Source of the DNA: Perlabentimonas sp046542995
GTDB lineage: Bacteria > Bacteroidota > Bacteroidia > Bacteroidales > Tenuifilaceae
Direction of reading: 5' to 3'
DNA: 14,137 nt
NCBI GenBank assembly: GCA_046542995.1
Contig: JBKHAH010000080.1
Location: 1-14,137 of the forward strand
Of the stretch, positions 8,165 to 14,137 are shown piece after piece. Each line of letters starts with the position of its first letter. Position 1 is the first letter of the stretch. Below the pieces are notes generated by a model. The model did not search any database, was not told the DNA's origin, and saw nothing but the letters and a program-made list of their open reading frames with translations. The translations under genes and the position numbers were made by a program.

Positions 8165-8584
8165 ATGAATGAGACAATAATTTTTGAAGACAGTTACGCC
8201 GTTGTTAAGTATGTTCCTGACTTGCATCTGATAATTATTGAATGGAACGGAACCCTTACTAATGAACAATACAGAACCGCATTTTTAAAAGCGCTGGAAT
8301 TTCAGGATAAGTGCACCGCTACCATTAGTAATTTTATGTCGGATGTTCGTAAGCAGGGAATAGTAAATCCTGATAACAGGAGATGGTTTGAAACCGTTGC
8401 ACTTCCGCGTGCTATAAAGCAAGGTCTTAAGCGGGCTGCTGTTGTAATAGACGGAAATATTTTTAAAAAGTATTATCTAAACCTTGTTTTAAAAACAACC
8501 AATAAATTTAGATTACCCTTAAAACTGTTTAGTACAGTGGATGATGCTTATAGCTGGTTAAAATCTTTTGATGATACTGAATAA
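8165..8584 (+). CDS. Small STAS/SEC14-like cytoplasmic protein of unknown function
   Basis: This 139-residue soluble protein has no signal peptide or membrane segment. Its pattern is alternating strands and helices: a beta-hairpin (YAVVKYVPDLHLIIIEWNG), a helix after LTNEQYRTAF, a strand plus Asp (TISNFMSDVR), a long helix with WFETVALPRAIKQG, a strand (RAAVVIDG) and a final helix ending DAYSWLKSF. I recognise this as the Bacteroidota group loosely annotated as STAS/SEC14-domain or SpoIIAA-like, but the fold call rests on pattern, not on an alignment. It follows the SDR gene by 29 bases and is probably cotranscribed. Its stop lies 7 bases from the stop of the converging ChaN-like gene, with no room for a separate terminator. 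Confidence 0.7.
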   Translation: MNETIIFEDSYAVVKYVPDLHLIIIEWNGTLTNEQYRTAFLKALEFQDKCTATISNFMSDVRKQGIVNPDNRRWFETVALPRAIKQGLKRAAVVIDGNIFKKYYLNLVLKTTNKFRLPLKLFSTVDDAYSWLKSFDDTE

Positions 8585-8591
8585 GTTCATG

Positions 8592-9464
8592 TTAGTACGT
8601 GCGGGTCATCCTGCTTGGAACAACTATAATGAAATCAGCAATCCCTTGGTTTTCGTCCTTTAAAGTATCTACATCATCCTGAAGTGCAGTAGCAATAGTT
8701 TTTAACTTTAGTTCTGGCTTGTACTGGTTCAGATACCATGCAATGCCTTCGAAATTATTGGAGTGGTAGGTTCCGTGCATATGCAGAAAAATACTACCAA
8801 CCTTATAGTTTGTTGCAATGCTCCAGGCCATGGTTGCATCTTTTATAGCTTGTGCTTTAGGGAAATTCTGCTTATTCCCTTTGCTTCCGGGCATTCCCAT
8901 CATTTTTAGCATCGCTTTATAACCGGGTAGTTCAGGGTCGTATTCAACGGGAAGTGGTGCGATGTATTTTTTTGCTTCATCGGATAATTTATCCAGCTCT
9001 TCAAATCCACCCTTCGATACCATTGAAGCATACCTTCGGGGAATGTTTGTAGCGTAAAAGGCTATGCTATTTTCTCGTGCAAATTCAACAACGGGTTTGT
9101 AGTCGGTTTTGTAATTTGGCCACAAACGTGCTTCGTTTTCAAACCTGGTTTGAGTAATTATCCCCTGTAAATACTCATTAATAATTAGCTGATTATCACG
9201 CTCAAACATCTCGGCTCCAATCATAAGGTGCTGGTTGTTATTGTTATACAATTGTATGGTTAGTTCAAGTTGTAACCAGTGAGAAATCGGATTGTCGTGT
9301 AGCTCCCCGAAAAGAATTACATGATTCTCTTCAAGTTCTGTTACCATTTCGTAAAAATCTACCTTTTCGCCCTTGCTAGTGAAAATAGTATATGCGTTTA
9401 GCTCTTGCCCTTTGGCTGAAAAAATAATTAAACAAACGACCAGTGTTGAGAGAAACTTTTTCAT
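8592..9464 (-). CDS. ChaN-family (DUF399) putative heme-binding protein
   Basis: The protein is 290 residues with a signal peptide at 1-19 (MKKFLSTLVVCLIIFSAKG) and no lipobox Cys, so it is likely periplasmic rather than a lipoprotein. The ChaN family (PF04187, Cofac_haem_bdg) is marked by GELHDN at 53-58, followed by a helix, GAEMFERDNQ at about 83-92, and a C-terminal strand with several His residues (IFLHMHGTYHSN, about 226-237). Campylobacter jejuni ChaN is known to bind heme, but family members may have other roles, so iron or heme handling is an inference. No heme receptor or transporter sits directly beside it. The upstream side faces a decayed acyl-CoA synthetase gene in the opposite direction. 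Confidence 0.87.
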   Translation of the reverse strand: MKKFLSTLVVCLIIFSAKGQELNAYTIFTSKGEKVDFYEMVTELEENHVILFGELHDNPISHWLQLELTIQLYNNNNQHLMIGAEMFERDNQLIINEYLQGIITQTRFENEARLWPNYKTDYKPVVEFARENSIAFYATNIPRRYASMVSKGGFEELDKLSDEAKKYIAPLPVEYDPELPGYKAMLKMMGMPGSKGNKQNFPKAQAIKDATMAWSIATNYKVGSIFLHMHGTYHSNNFEGIAWYLNQYKPELKLKTIATALQDDVDTLKDENQGIADFIIVVPSRMTRTY

Positions 9465-9495
9465 ACTCTTAATGTAATTTATGTTTGAAATATGA

Positions 9496-9515
9496 AACCA
9501 TTTAAGCTAATGGTT
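9496..9515. repeat. Perfect hairpin in the ChaN 5' region
   Basis: AACCATT (9496-9502), a 6-base loop TAAGCT, and AATGGTT (9509-9515) form a perfect 7-bp stem. It lies 32-51 bases before the ChaN start on that strand, where it could be in the leader RNA or act as an operator. No T-run follows it on either strand, so it is not a normal terminator. Confidence 0.35.
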
Positions 9516-9543
9516 GTTCTGCAAAACTCAAAAAAAACTTAAA

Positions 9544-10104
9544 ATGATGCAAGTTACCCGCTTATTCGATTTGCTAGACCAAGGTATAACAAAATATCAA
9601 AAAAACCTGTGTTAGCATTAAAACAAAATGGGAAATGGAAAGAATATTCAGTTGATGAGTAAATATAATTTTCTAATTAATTGAGCTATGTTTTTTTTGG
9701 CATTGGGTTTAAATCTAGCCAATAATCACTATTGAAGAGTGAAAACATATTCTTAAACATTCCAAATCGCGCCTGGTATTTGTTGCAGATAAGCAGCTTT
9801 ATTCACGATTGGTGTTCACGTTACAGAATTCATTATGATAATAATCAGGAGCTAATTATGCTACCTGATGTTATTGCCGTTACCAGAGGAAGATTAATGA
9901 GTTAAACAGCAGCCTAAGTAGCCATGAAGTAATCAAACGATTCAGATTGGTTTCGGAGCAGTGGACTCATAAACCGGTGAGCTGTCTCCAACTCTAAAGT
10001 TACCTAGGTGTATTATTTACAATAGGTACGAGCCATTACTAAATGAAATATATGGTTATGTAGCTGCGAAAAAGAGGAAGCAATGGAAAATAGCCCTATT
10101 GTAA
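9544..10104 (+). pseudogene. Decayed long-chain acyl-CoA synthetase (AMP-binding), internally deleted
   Basis: Reading across frames recovers both ends of an AMP-forming fatty-acid--CoA ligase. The N-terminal part starts at ATG 9544 (or 9547): MMQVTRLFDLLDQGITKYQ. It shifts frame in the A-run near 9600 to KKPVLALKQNGKWKEYSVDE, then meets TAA codons at 9660, 9666 and 9678 where family members have sense codons, and shifts again in the T-run at 9691-9698 to LALGLN. The C-terminal part follows: DWCSRYRIHYDNNQELIM then LPDVIA (to 9878), a one-base shift to YQRKINELNSSLSSHEVIKR, continuing FRLVSEQWT, and a further shift with a TAA at 9970 to TGELSPTLKLPR (A10-like motif), then YNRYEPLLNEIYGY and a stop at 10102. 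Known relatives are about 590-640 residues; roughly 170 codons remain, so most of the central adenylation domain is gone, apparently between about 9715 and 9770. The gene cannot make an enzyme. Confidence 0.85.
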
Positions 10105-10294
10105 AAAGAGGGTGTGTGAAAAGTCTCAAAAGCATTATTGTCTGCCAAAATAACCTCAGATAAACCTGCCTGCTATGTGCTTGTCAGGTAGGCAAAAGAG
10201 GGACGAGCGAGTCAGATGGCTGCTAGACAGTCGATTGAGATTGCTTCACCTAGTTCGCAATGACGGAAATATTACTTTTCAGACACCCTCTTTT
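10104..10294. mobile_element. MITE-like non-autonomous element with terminal inverted repeats
   Basis: AAAAGAGGGTGTGTGAAAAG (10104-10123) and CTTTTCAGACACCCTCTTTT (10275-10294) are inverted copies matching at 19 of 20 positions. TGTA occurs directly outside both ends (10100-10103 and 10295-10298) and may be a target-site duplication. The 191-bp element has no transposase or credible reading frame, so it would need an enzyme from elsewhere. The ends recall the GGGTGTCTGAAAAG-type termini of some insertion sequences, but I cannot name the family. Inside it, AGATTGCTTCACCTAG followed by TTCGCAATGACG (10238-10265) is a copy of the dispersed repeat also found at 5128-5169. It abuts the acyl-CoA synthetase pseudogene and ends 19 bases from the DUF1573 stop codon. 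In RNA the ends could pair and serve as a terminator. Confidence 0.65.
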
Positions 10295-10313
10295 TGTAGG
10301 TTAATGTGTGCCG

Positions 10314-11399
10314 TTACTTACCTTTTGTTACGGTGCCAGATAGCCTCAGCACCATTGTTGGATGCTCGGGGTCGTTAGAAATAACGCTTATGGTTTTGGT
10401 TTGCCTACCAGTGAATCCTCTTGTTTTAAATGATGCCGATAAGGACGACTTTTTACCAGGTTTTATAACCGATGATTTTGGGGCCGCAGTGGTACAACCA
10501 CAGCTCGCTCTAATTTTTCTGATAACCAGATCGCTTTTGCCAGTATTTTTAAAAACAAACTCGTGATTAATTTCTTTCCCTTCCTCAACCGTTCCAAAAT
10601 CCTTATTAATCTTCTCAAATTCTATCTTTGGAGCGTTAGCCTTTTCCTTCTCTGTAAGTTGCGAGAAATCTTCTTCCAGGTTGGCTGTTACATTAATAAG
10701 GTTTCCTCGCGGGTTCTCATTATTTATCTTAAGTCTTATCCTGTTTATTACAAAGCCCCAGTCGTCAATCTTGTTCGCATCAAAGGTTACAATAATTAAG
10801 CCCTCCTGCTCTGGTTTTAGGGAGTTAGGCTTGACAGCAACCTCAATGTAGTTGGGCACTCTTTCAAAGGTAAGATTCAAGGTTTCTTCACTAAAGTTGT
10901 AAACTTTAAGGGTATCAATTTTTGTTTCGTTTACAAAAACTTTTCCGAATGATGCATGGGAGTTGGTTATTCCAAGTTCACCTATTCGCCTTCTGTAGAC
11001 ATCTTCCTTTGTTCTGGGGCGCGGCCTAACCTGTCCGCGAAGGGTCAGCACAGTTCCTGAAGATGCAGCATTGCTGAATACTGTTAACCTCTGGTTAAAC
11101 CGTCCGGGCCTCCCTTTTGGGTTGTAGGTAGCTTTAATAATTGTCGATTTGCCTGGTGCGATAGGCTCTTTTTGCCACTCGGAGGCTGTGCAGCCACATG
11201 TTGTACTAATCCGGTTAATTATTAAAGGAGCATCTCCAGTGTTAGTTAGCTTAAAACTAAACGACACGGCACCGTCCTGTTCATTAATTAACCCAAAGTC
11301 ATGAGTCTCCTTATCGAAAGTAACTTCAGGGCTTGTTTGCTGTGCATTTAATATTAATGAGGTTACTAAAGTTAAGAGTATTATTGCTATTCGTTTCAT
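10314..11399 (-). CDS. Secreted DUF1573 protein with three Ig-like repeats
   Basis: The protein has 361 residues and a signal peptide at 1-20 (MKRIAIILLTLVTSLILNAQ). Repeat 1 (about 24-124) and repeat 3 (about 257-358) are clear DUF1573 domains, each with the signature (T/K)xDFG, a FxLTNTG or FVFKNTG strand, and a Cys-Gly-Cys turn (CGCTASEW, Cys 68/70; CGCTTAAP, Cys 300/302). The middle segment (about 140-245) looks like a third ASPM/SPD-2/Hydin-like beta-sandwich without the CGC turn. DUF1573 proteins are abundant in Bacteroidota and are thought to be envelope proteins, but their function is not established. The CxC pairs could form disulfides or bind metal, which is inference. The gene stands alone on this strand, with its own promoter box upstream. 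Confidence 0.92.
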   Translation of the reverse strand: MKRIAIILLTLVTSLILNAQQTSPEVTFDKETHDFGLINEQDGAVSFSFKLTNTGDAPLIINRISTTCGCTASEWQKEPIAPGKSTIIKATYNPKGRPGRFNQRLTVFSNAASSGTVLTLRGQVRPRPRTKEDVYRRRIGELGITNSHASFGKVFVNETKIDTLKVYNFSEETLNLTFERVPNYIEVAVKPNSLKPEQEGLIIVTFDANKIDDWGFVINRIRLKINNENPRGNLINVTANLEEDFSQLTEKEKANAPKIEFEKINKDFGTVEEGKEINHEFVFKNTGKSDLVIRKIRASCGCTTAAPKSSVIKPGKKSSLSASFKTRGFTGRQTKTISVISNDPEHPTMVLRLSGTVTKGK

Positions 11400-11443
11400 T
11401 TGGTAATATTTTTTAAAAAATGTTTATTTTGTGAAATATTCGT

Positions 11444-11451
11444 CAAATGTA
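11444..11451 (-). promoter_or_regulatory. Putative -7 promoter element for the DUF1573 gene
   Basis: The minus strand reads TACATTTG (11451-11444), an exact TAnnTTTG match, ending 44 bases before the ATG at 11399. No TTG-type -33 element is visible at the usual distance, so the promoter may be weak or activator-dependent. Confidence 0.45.
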
Positions 11452-11545
11452 ATAAGTTTTGTTTTTTTTAATGTACTTTTTTTAGTTATAATATGAGCAC
11501 CTTAAAATAATGTCAATAGGCATAATTATATTTAACAAAAATCAG

Positions 11546-11572
11546 TTTGTTTTATTACTATGTGTATTTTTG
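11546..11572 (+). promoter_or_regulatory. Putative promoter for the small membrane protein gene
   Basis: TTTG (11546-11549), 15 bases, then TATTTTTG (11565-11572), an exact -7 match, ending 41 bases before the ATG at 11614. The spacing is a little short compared with the usual Bacteroidota arrangement. Confidence 0.5.
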
Positions 11573-11613
11573 CCTAATTCTCTTTAACTGATATTAATAA
11601 TTATGTACGCTTT

Positions 11614-12033
11614 ATGAGGAAACTTGTTGCTTATACTGTTAGAATAATGTTAGTGGCCGAAAGATTAACAAAACGGGATTACGGTAAGGAGCTGTTCTTA
11701 CTAACCTTCTATGTGTTGTCAATGTATATAAGTGCAATTTTTGGAAGCATTATTTTCTTAACAGTAAGATTAGGGTATTTTGATCCGATATATGCGCGTA
11801 CTAAAATTGCTCCGTTTGCTATTTCGATTATGTTACTAACCCCTATAATTGTAATTCTGTATTTTAGGAGAAAAGTTAATGTTGAACAAATTAGGGAGAG
11901 AACAAACAGGATGGATTTTGCTGAACTAAAAAGAGAACGAACTAAGGGGGTTGTTTTTGTTATGATTAGTTCAAGTTCAATTCTTATTGCTTTAACTATT
12001 CTTTATACATTAACTGTGCTAAATCTTATTTAA
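11614..12033 (+). CDS. Small three-helix integral membrane protein, unrecognised
   Basis: I do not recognise this 139-residue protein. It has a basic N-terminus (MRKLVAYTVRIMLVAERLTKR), three predicted transmembrane helices at about 27-51, 65-84 and 112-136, and a highly charged middle loop (RRKVNVEQIRERTNRMDFAELKRERTK, positions 85-111, split here only in description) that should be cytoplasmic by the positive-inside rule. The protein ends within a few residues of the last helix. No conserved motif suggests an enzyme or transporter. It has an upstream -7 box at a sensible distance and normal-looking codon use, so it is likely a real gene. It stands alone between the divergent DUF1573 gene and the TauE/amidohydrolase pair. 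Confidence 0.75.
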   Translation: MRKLVAYTVRIMLVAERLTKRDYGKELFLLTFYVLSMYISAIFGSIIFLTVRLGYFDPIYARTKIAPFAISIMLLTPIIVILYFRRKVNVEQIRERTNRMDFAELKRERTKGVVFVMISSSSILIALTILYTLTVLNLI

Positions 12034-12213
12034 AATATTTATGCAATAATATTCTATTACAACTAATCAGGCTATCATGATTCTTATTAGCCCTTAATCC
12101 TTTACACTAATTATATTCAGGATTGTATTGCTTTGCTTTTTGTGCTTTTGTTTTAATATCAAATTACGTAACCTCTTTTAGTTGGCTTTACATCCCTAAT
12201 ATTTAAAAATACG

Positions 12214-12221
12214 TACCTTTG
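12214..12221 (+). promoter_or_regulatory. Putative -7 promoter element for the TauE/amidohydrolase pair
   Basis: TACCTTTG matches TAnnTTTG exactly but lies only 8 bases before the ATG at 12230 and 17 before the ATG at 12239. Transcription from here would give an almost leaderless mRNA, favouring the second ATG. No good -33 TTTG is seen at the usual spacing. Confidence 0.4.
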
Positions 12222-12229
12222 TTTAAAAT

Positions 12230-12607
12230 ATGTGCGTAATGAATGTCCCTGATATTTTATTATTAGCAATTATTGGACTCCTGGCTGGTTTTACTGGCGG
12301 TGCTCTTGGACTTGGTGGTGGAATTATCATTATTCCTGCTTTGGTGTTTATCATGGGTTTCACTCAGCATCAGGCGCAGGGCACCAGCCTTGCAGTAATT
12401 GTTTTCCCAGTCGCTTTTCTTGGGGCATTTAACTACTATAGAGCGGGCCATGTTAACGTTAAGTATGTTTTAATCCTTGCGCTGGCATTCTTGGTAGGTA
12501 GTTATCTGGGCTCTTTAATGTCAATTAACTTACCTGAGAAGATTCTAAAAAAGGTTTTTGGAATAGCTATCCTCCTTCTTTCGTTAAAAATGATTTTCGA
12601 TAAATAG
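12230..12607 (+). CDS. Half-size TauE/SafE-family membrane transporter
   Basis: This is a 125-residue integral membrane protein with one copy of the TauE/SafE (PF01925) repeat. The signature GLLAGFTGGALGLGGGIIII is followed by PALVF and HQAQGTSLAVIVFP. About four transmembrane helices can be drawn at residues 8-27, 30-46, 54-70 and 77-95, plus a final hydrophobic stretch at 107-122. Full-length family members are about 240-270 residues with two such repeats and are linked to export of sulfite, sulfoacetate or other organic anions, so this one probably works as a homodimer, which is inference. The reading frame is intact, so it is not a truncated copy by visible mutation. Either ATG 12230 or 12239 may be the start. 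The stop is 7 bases before the amidohydrolase start, so the two genes are almost certainly cotranscribed. Confidence 0.88.
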   Translation: MCVMNVPDILLLAIIGLLAGFTGGALGLGGGIIIIPALVFIMGFTQHQAQGTSLAVIVFPVAFLGAFNYYRAGHVNVKYVLILALAFLVGSYLGSLMSINLPEKILKKVFGIAILLLSLKMIFDK

Positions 12608-12614
12608 TCTCATC

Positions 12615-13793
12615 ATGCTTAGTAAAATTAAGTCTTTAAACCAGCATTATAATAAACACATTCTGGAACTTTTCAAATACCTGCATTCTTCTCCTGAAAT
12701 TTCCTTTAAGGAGTTTACTACATCAAAAAGAATTGCTCAGGAGCTAAAGAGCATTGGTGTGCCAGTTTATAAAGTAGGGGAGGGTACAAGTTTGCTGGGT
12801 ATAATTCAGGGAACAAAACCCGGACCTACCATAGGCATTAGGGCTGAGTTGGATGCGCTCCCAATACACGAAACTACGGGGCTGGATTATGCCAGCGAGA
12901 ACCCAGACTCTATGCATGCCTGTGGGCACGATGTGCACATGGCTAACCTTATTGGTGCGGCCAAAGTTCTTTGGGAACTTCGTAACGATATTCAAGGTAC
13001 TGTAATCCTCGTTTTTCAATCTGGTGAGGAGCTATTGCCAGGAGGAGCCTTAGAGGTAATAAGGTCAGATATCTTTCAAAAGAACAAGCCCGATATAATG
13101 ATGGGGCTTCATATTCTGCCTGAGATGAAGGTTGGAGAGGTCGGGTTTAGACCCGGCCCATACATGGCCTCCGGTGATGAGGTTTATTTAACTGTAAAAG
13201 GCAAGGGTGGCCATGCTGCACTCCCTCATACTCTGGTTGACCCAGTTGTTATCGCTTCAAATATTGTTGTTGGTTTGCAACAGGTGATTAGCAGAAAGGC
13301 TCCCTCAACAATACCTACAGTATTGTCGTTTGGAAAGTTCATTGCCGATGGGGCTACCAATGTAATCCCTAACGAGGTTCATATTGAGGGCACTTTCAGA
13401 ACCATGGATGAGAATTGGCGTGCAGAAGCGCATCAGATAATTGAGAGCATGGCTACTGGAATTGCAAAAGCATCAGGTGGCGATTGTACGGTAAATATTA
13501 AGCAGGGTTATCCATCGGTATTTAATAATCCTGATTATACTAAGAAAGTTCAAAGCCTTGCTAAAGAATATTTAGGCGATGATAAAGTGATATCCCTTCC
13601 CATTAGAATGACAACCGATGATTTTGCAAGGTATGCGTTAGAAATACCTTCAGTATATTTTAGAATTGGAGTAGGAGTTGATGAAAACGCCTCTTTACAC
13701 ACTAGTAATTTGCAGGTTAATGAGCATGTTTTTGAACACTCTGTTGGGCTTACTGCTTGGATTGTTTTTCAGCTATCACGTAAGTATCATTAA
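12615..13793 (+). CDS. M20D-family amidohydrolase (N-acyl-amino-acid hydrolase type)
   Basis: This is a 392-residue cytoplasmic metal-dependent hydrolase of the M20D group (aminoacylase, hippurate and IAA-amino-acid hydrolases), which cleaves N-acyl amino acids into acid plus amino acid. The catalytic domain shows GIRAELDALPIHE (75-87), HACGHDVHM with Cys103 and His105 as metal ligands, FQSGEE with Glu138/Glu139, GLHILPE with His166, and a late His in SLHTSN (His362). The lid/dimerisation domain lies at about 180-295, starting around VKGKGGHAALPH. Relatives often have a GSEDFS motif; here it reads TTDDFA (333-338), keeping the acidic residue before Phe as Asp. There is no signal peptide. The natural substrate cannot be told; the linked TauE-like permease may move a substrate or product. 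Confidence 0.93.
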   Translation: MLSKIKSLNQHYNKHILELFKYLHSSPEISFKEFTTSKRIAQELKSIGVPVYKVGEGTSLLGIIQGTKPGPTIGIRAELDALPIHETTGLDYASENPDSMHACGHDVHMANLIGAAKVLWELRNDIQGTVILVFQSGEELLPGGALEVIRSDIFQKNKPDIMMGLHILPEMKVGEVGFRPGPYMASGDEVYLTVKGKGGHAALPHTLVDPVVIASNIVVGLQQVISRKAPSTIPTVLSFGKFIADGATNVIPNEVHIEGTFRTMDENWRAEAHQIIESMATGIAKASGGDCTVNIKQGYPSVFNNPDYTKKVQSLAKEYLGDDKVISLPIRMTTDDFARYALEIPSVYFRIGVGVDENASLHTSNLQVNEHVFEHSVGLTAWIVFQLSRKYH

Positions 13794-13876
13794 AACAAAA
13801 ATATACGTTAATAGCGGCATTGCATTATGTTTAAATTTATACTCTTTATAAATACCATAAAAAACTCTTAATTGTT

Positions 13877-13905
13877 TTTGAATTTAATAATTGCTAGTAT
13901 TTTTG
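13877..13905 (+). promoter_or_regulatory. Good Bacteroidota promoter for the ferredoxin gene
   Basis: TTTG (13877-13880), 17 bases, then TATTTTTG (13898-13905). Both elements and the spacing fit the Bacteroidota -33/-7 consensus, and the box ends 41 bases before the ferredoxin ATG. It is the best promoter in the window. Confidence 0.65.
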
Positions 13906-13946
13906 TAGTGCATTCATGAATGAAGTTTAACTAAAAAAACAAAAAA

Positions 13947-14114
13947 ATGGCTTACGTAATTAATGACGATTGCACCGCTTGTGGTAGCTGCATTGACGAA
14001 TGTCCTGTTGAGGCGATTTCTGAAGGTGATATTTATAAAATTGATCCTGATGTATGTACCGATTGTGGTGCTTGTGCTGATGTTTGCCCAGTTGAGGCAA
14101 TTCATCCTGCATAA
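13947..14114 (+). CDS. 2[4Fe-4S] clostridial-type ferredoxin
   Basis: This is a 55-residue cytoplasmic electron carrier. It has two complete CxxCxxCxxxCP cluster motifs: Cys 9, 12, 15, 19 (CTACGSCIDECPVEAI) and Cys 37, 40, 43, 47 (CTDCGACADVCPVEAI), in the usual near-twofold arrangement with Asp/Glu-rich loops between. The length is typical for the family. Such ferredoxins serve pyruvate:ferredoxin oxidoreductase, hydrogenases or Rnf complexes in anaerobes; no partner is in the window. The ATG sits after an A-rich leader (AACTAAAAAAACAAAAAA), typical of strongly translated Bacteroidota genes. It has its own good promoter and is likely highly expressed and monocistronic, though what follows lies beyond the edge. 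Confidence 0.96.
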   Translation: MAYVINDDCTACGSCIDECPVEAISEGDIYKIDPDVCTDCGACADVCPVEAIHPA

Positions 14115-14137
14115 GAAGATTTTATGTCAATAATAAA

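Noticed and set aside
9776..9838. Reading VFVADKQLYSRLVF as the middle of the adenylation domain in the pseudogene
   Set aside because: A neighbouring frame (FIHDWCSRYRIHYDNNQ) joins smoothly to the C-terminal part and fits the family better at that position.
10175..10378. A 67-codon plus-strand reading frame over the MITE and the end of the DUF1573 gene
   Set aside because: It translates the non-coding repeat and then the reverse strand of the DUF1573 gene; it has no family features and its composition fits chance.
12034..12229. Possible terminators after the small membrane protein gene (AATATT...AATATT and GGCTA...TAGCC)
   Set aside because: The stems are 5-6 bp, AT-rich or with long loops, and no T-run follows, so no terminator is called.

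Overview
The window looks like a chromosomal stretch from a member of the Bacteroidota, probably an anaerobe or facultative anaerobe of or near the order Bacteroidales. Visible reasons: AT-rich DNA; several copies of the Bacteroidota -7 promoter element TAnnTTTG; A-rich rather than Shine-Dalgarno leaders; and typical gene families (a TonB-dependent receptor with an N-terminal carboxypeptidase-regulatory-like domain, a DUF1573 protein, a LytS-type kinase/LytTR regulator pair, a half-size TauE/SafE protein). A small 2[4Fe-4S] ferredoxin fits anaerobic redox metabolism. The exact genus cannot be told from this sequence.

Layout. 1-4831 is a minus-strand block: the 5' part of a DUF5694-like secreted protein (cut by the window edge), a TonB-dependent outer-membrane receptor just upstream of it, and a class C beta-lactamase-like serine hydrolase lipoprotein. 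4832-5278 is a gene-free spacer with a short palindrome and a cluster of dispersed GTCATTGCGA-type repeats. 5279-7028 (plus) is a two-gene two-component system. 7353-8584 (plus) is an SDR-family protein with a non-canonical active site followed by a small STAS/SEC14-like protein. A ChaN-like putative heme-binding protein (minus) converges on them with only a few bases between stops.

9465-10313 looks empty but is not. It holds the decayed and internally deleted remains of a long-chain acyl-CoA synthetase gene (9544-10104), readable by hand in several frames. A 191-bp MITE-like element with 20-bp terminal inverted repeats and a possible TGTA target duplication abuts it (10104-10294). Then come a DUF1573 protein (minus), an unrecognised three-helix membrane protein (plus), a half-size TauE/SafE permease coupled to an M20 amidohydrolase (plus), and the ferredoxin (plus).

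Most of the window is ordinary bacterial housekeeping and envelope biology. I see no defence island, CRISPR array, phage, RNA gene or clear novel multigene system. The most informative non-obvious content is the pseudogene plus MITE, the repeat cluster sharing a core with that MITE, the altered SDR active site, and the half-size transporter/amidohydrolase pair.
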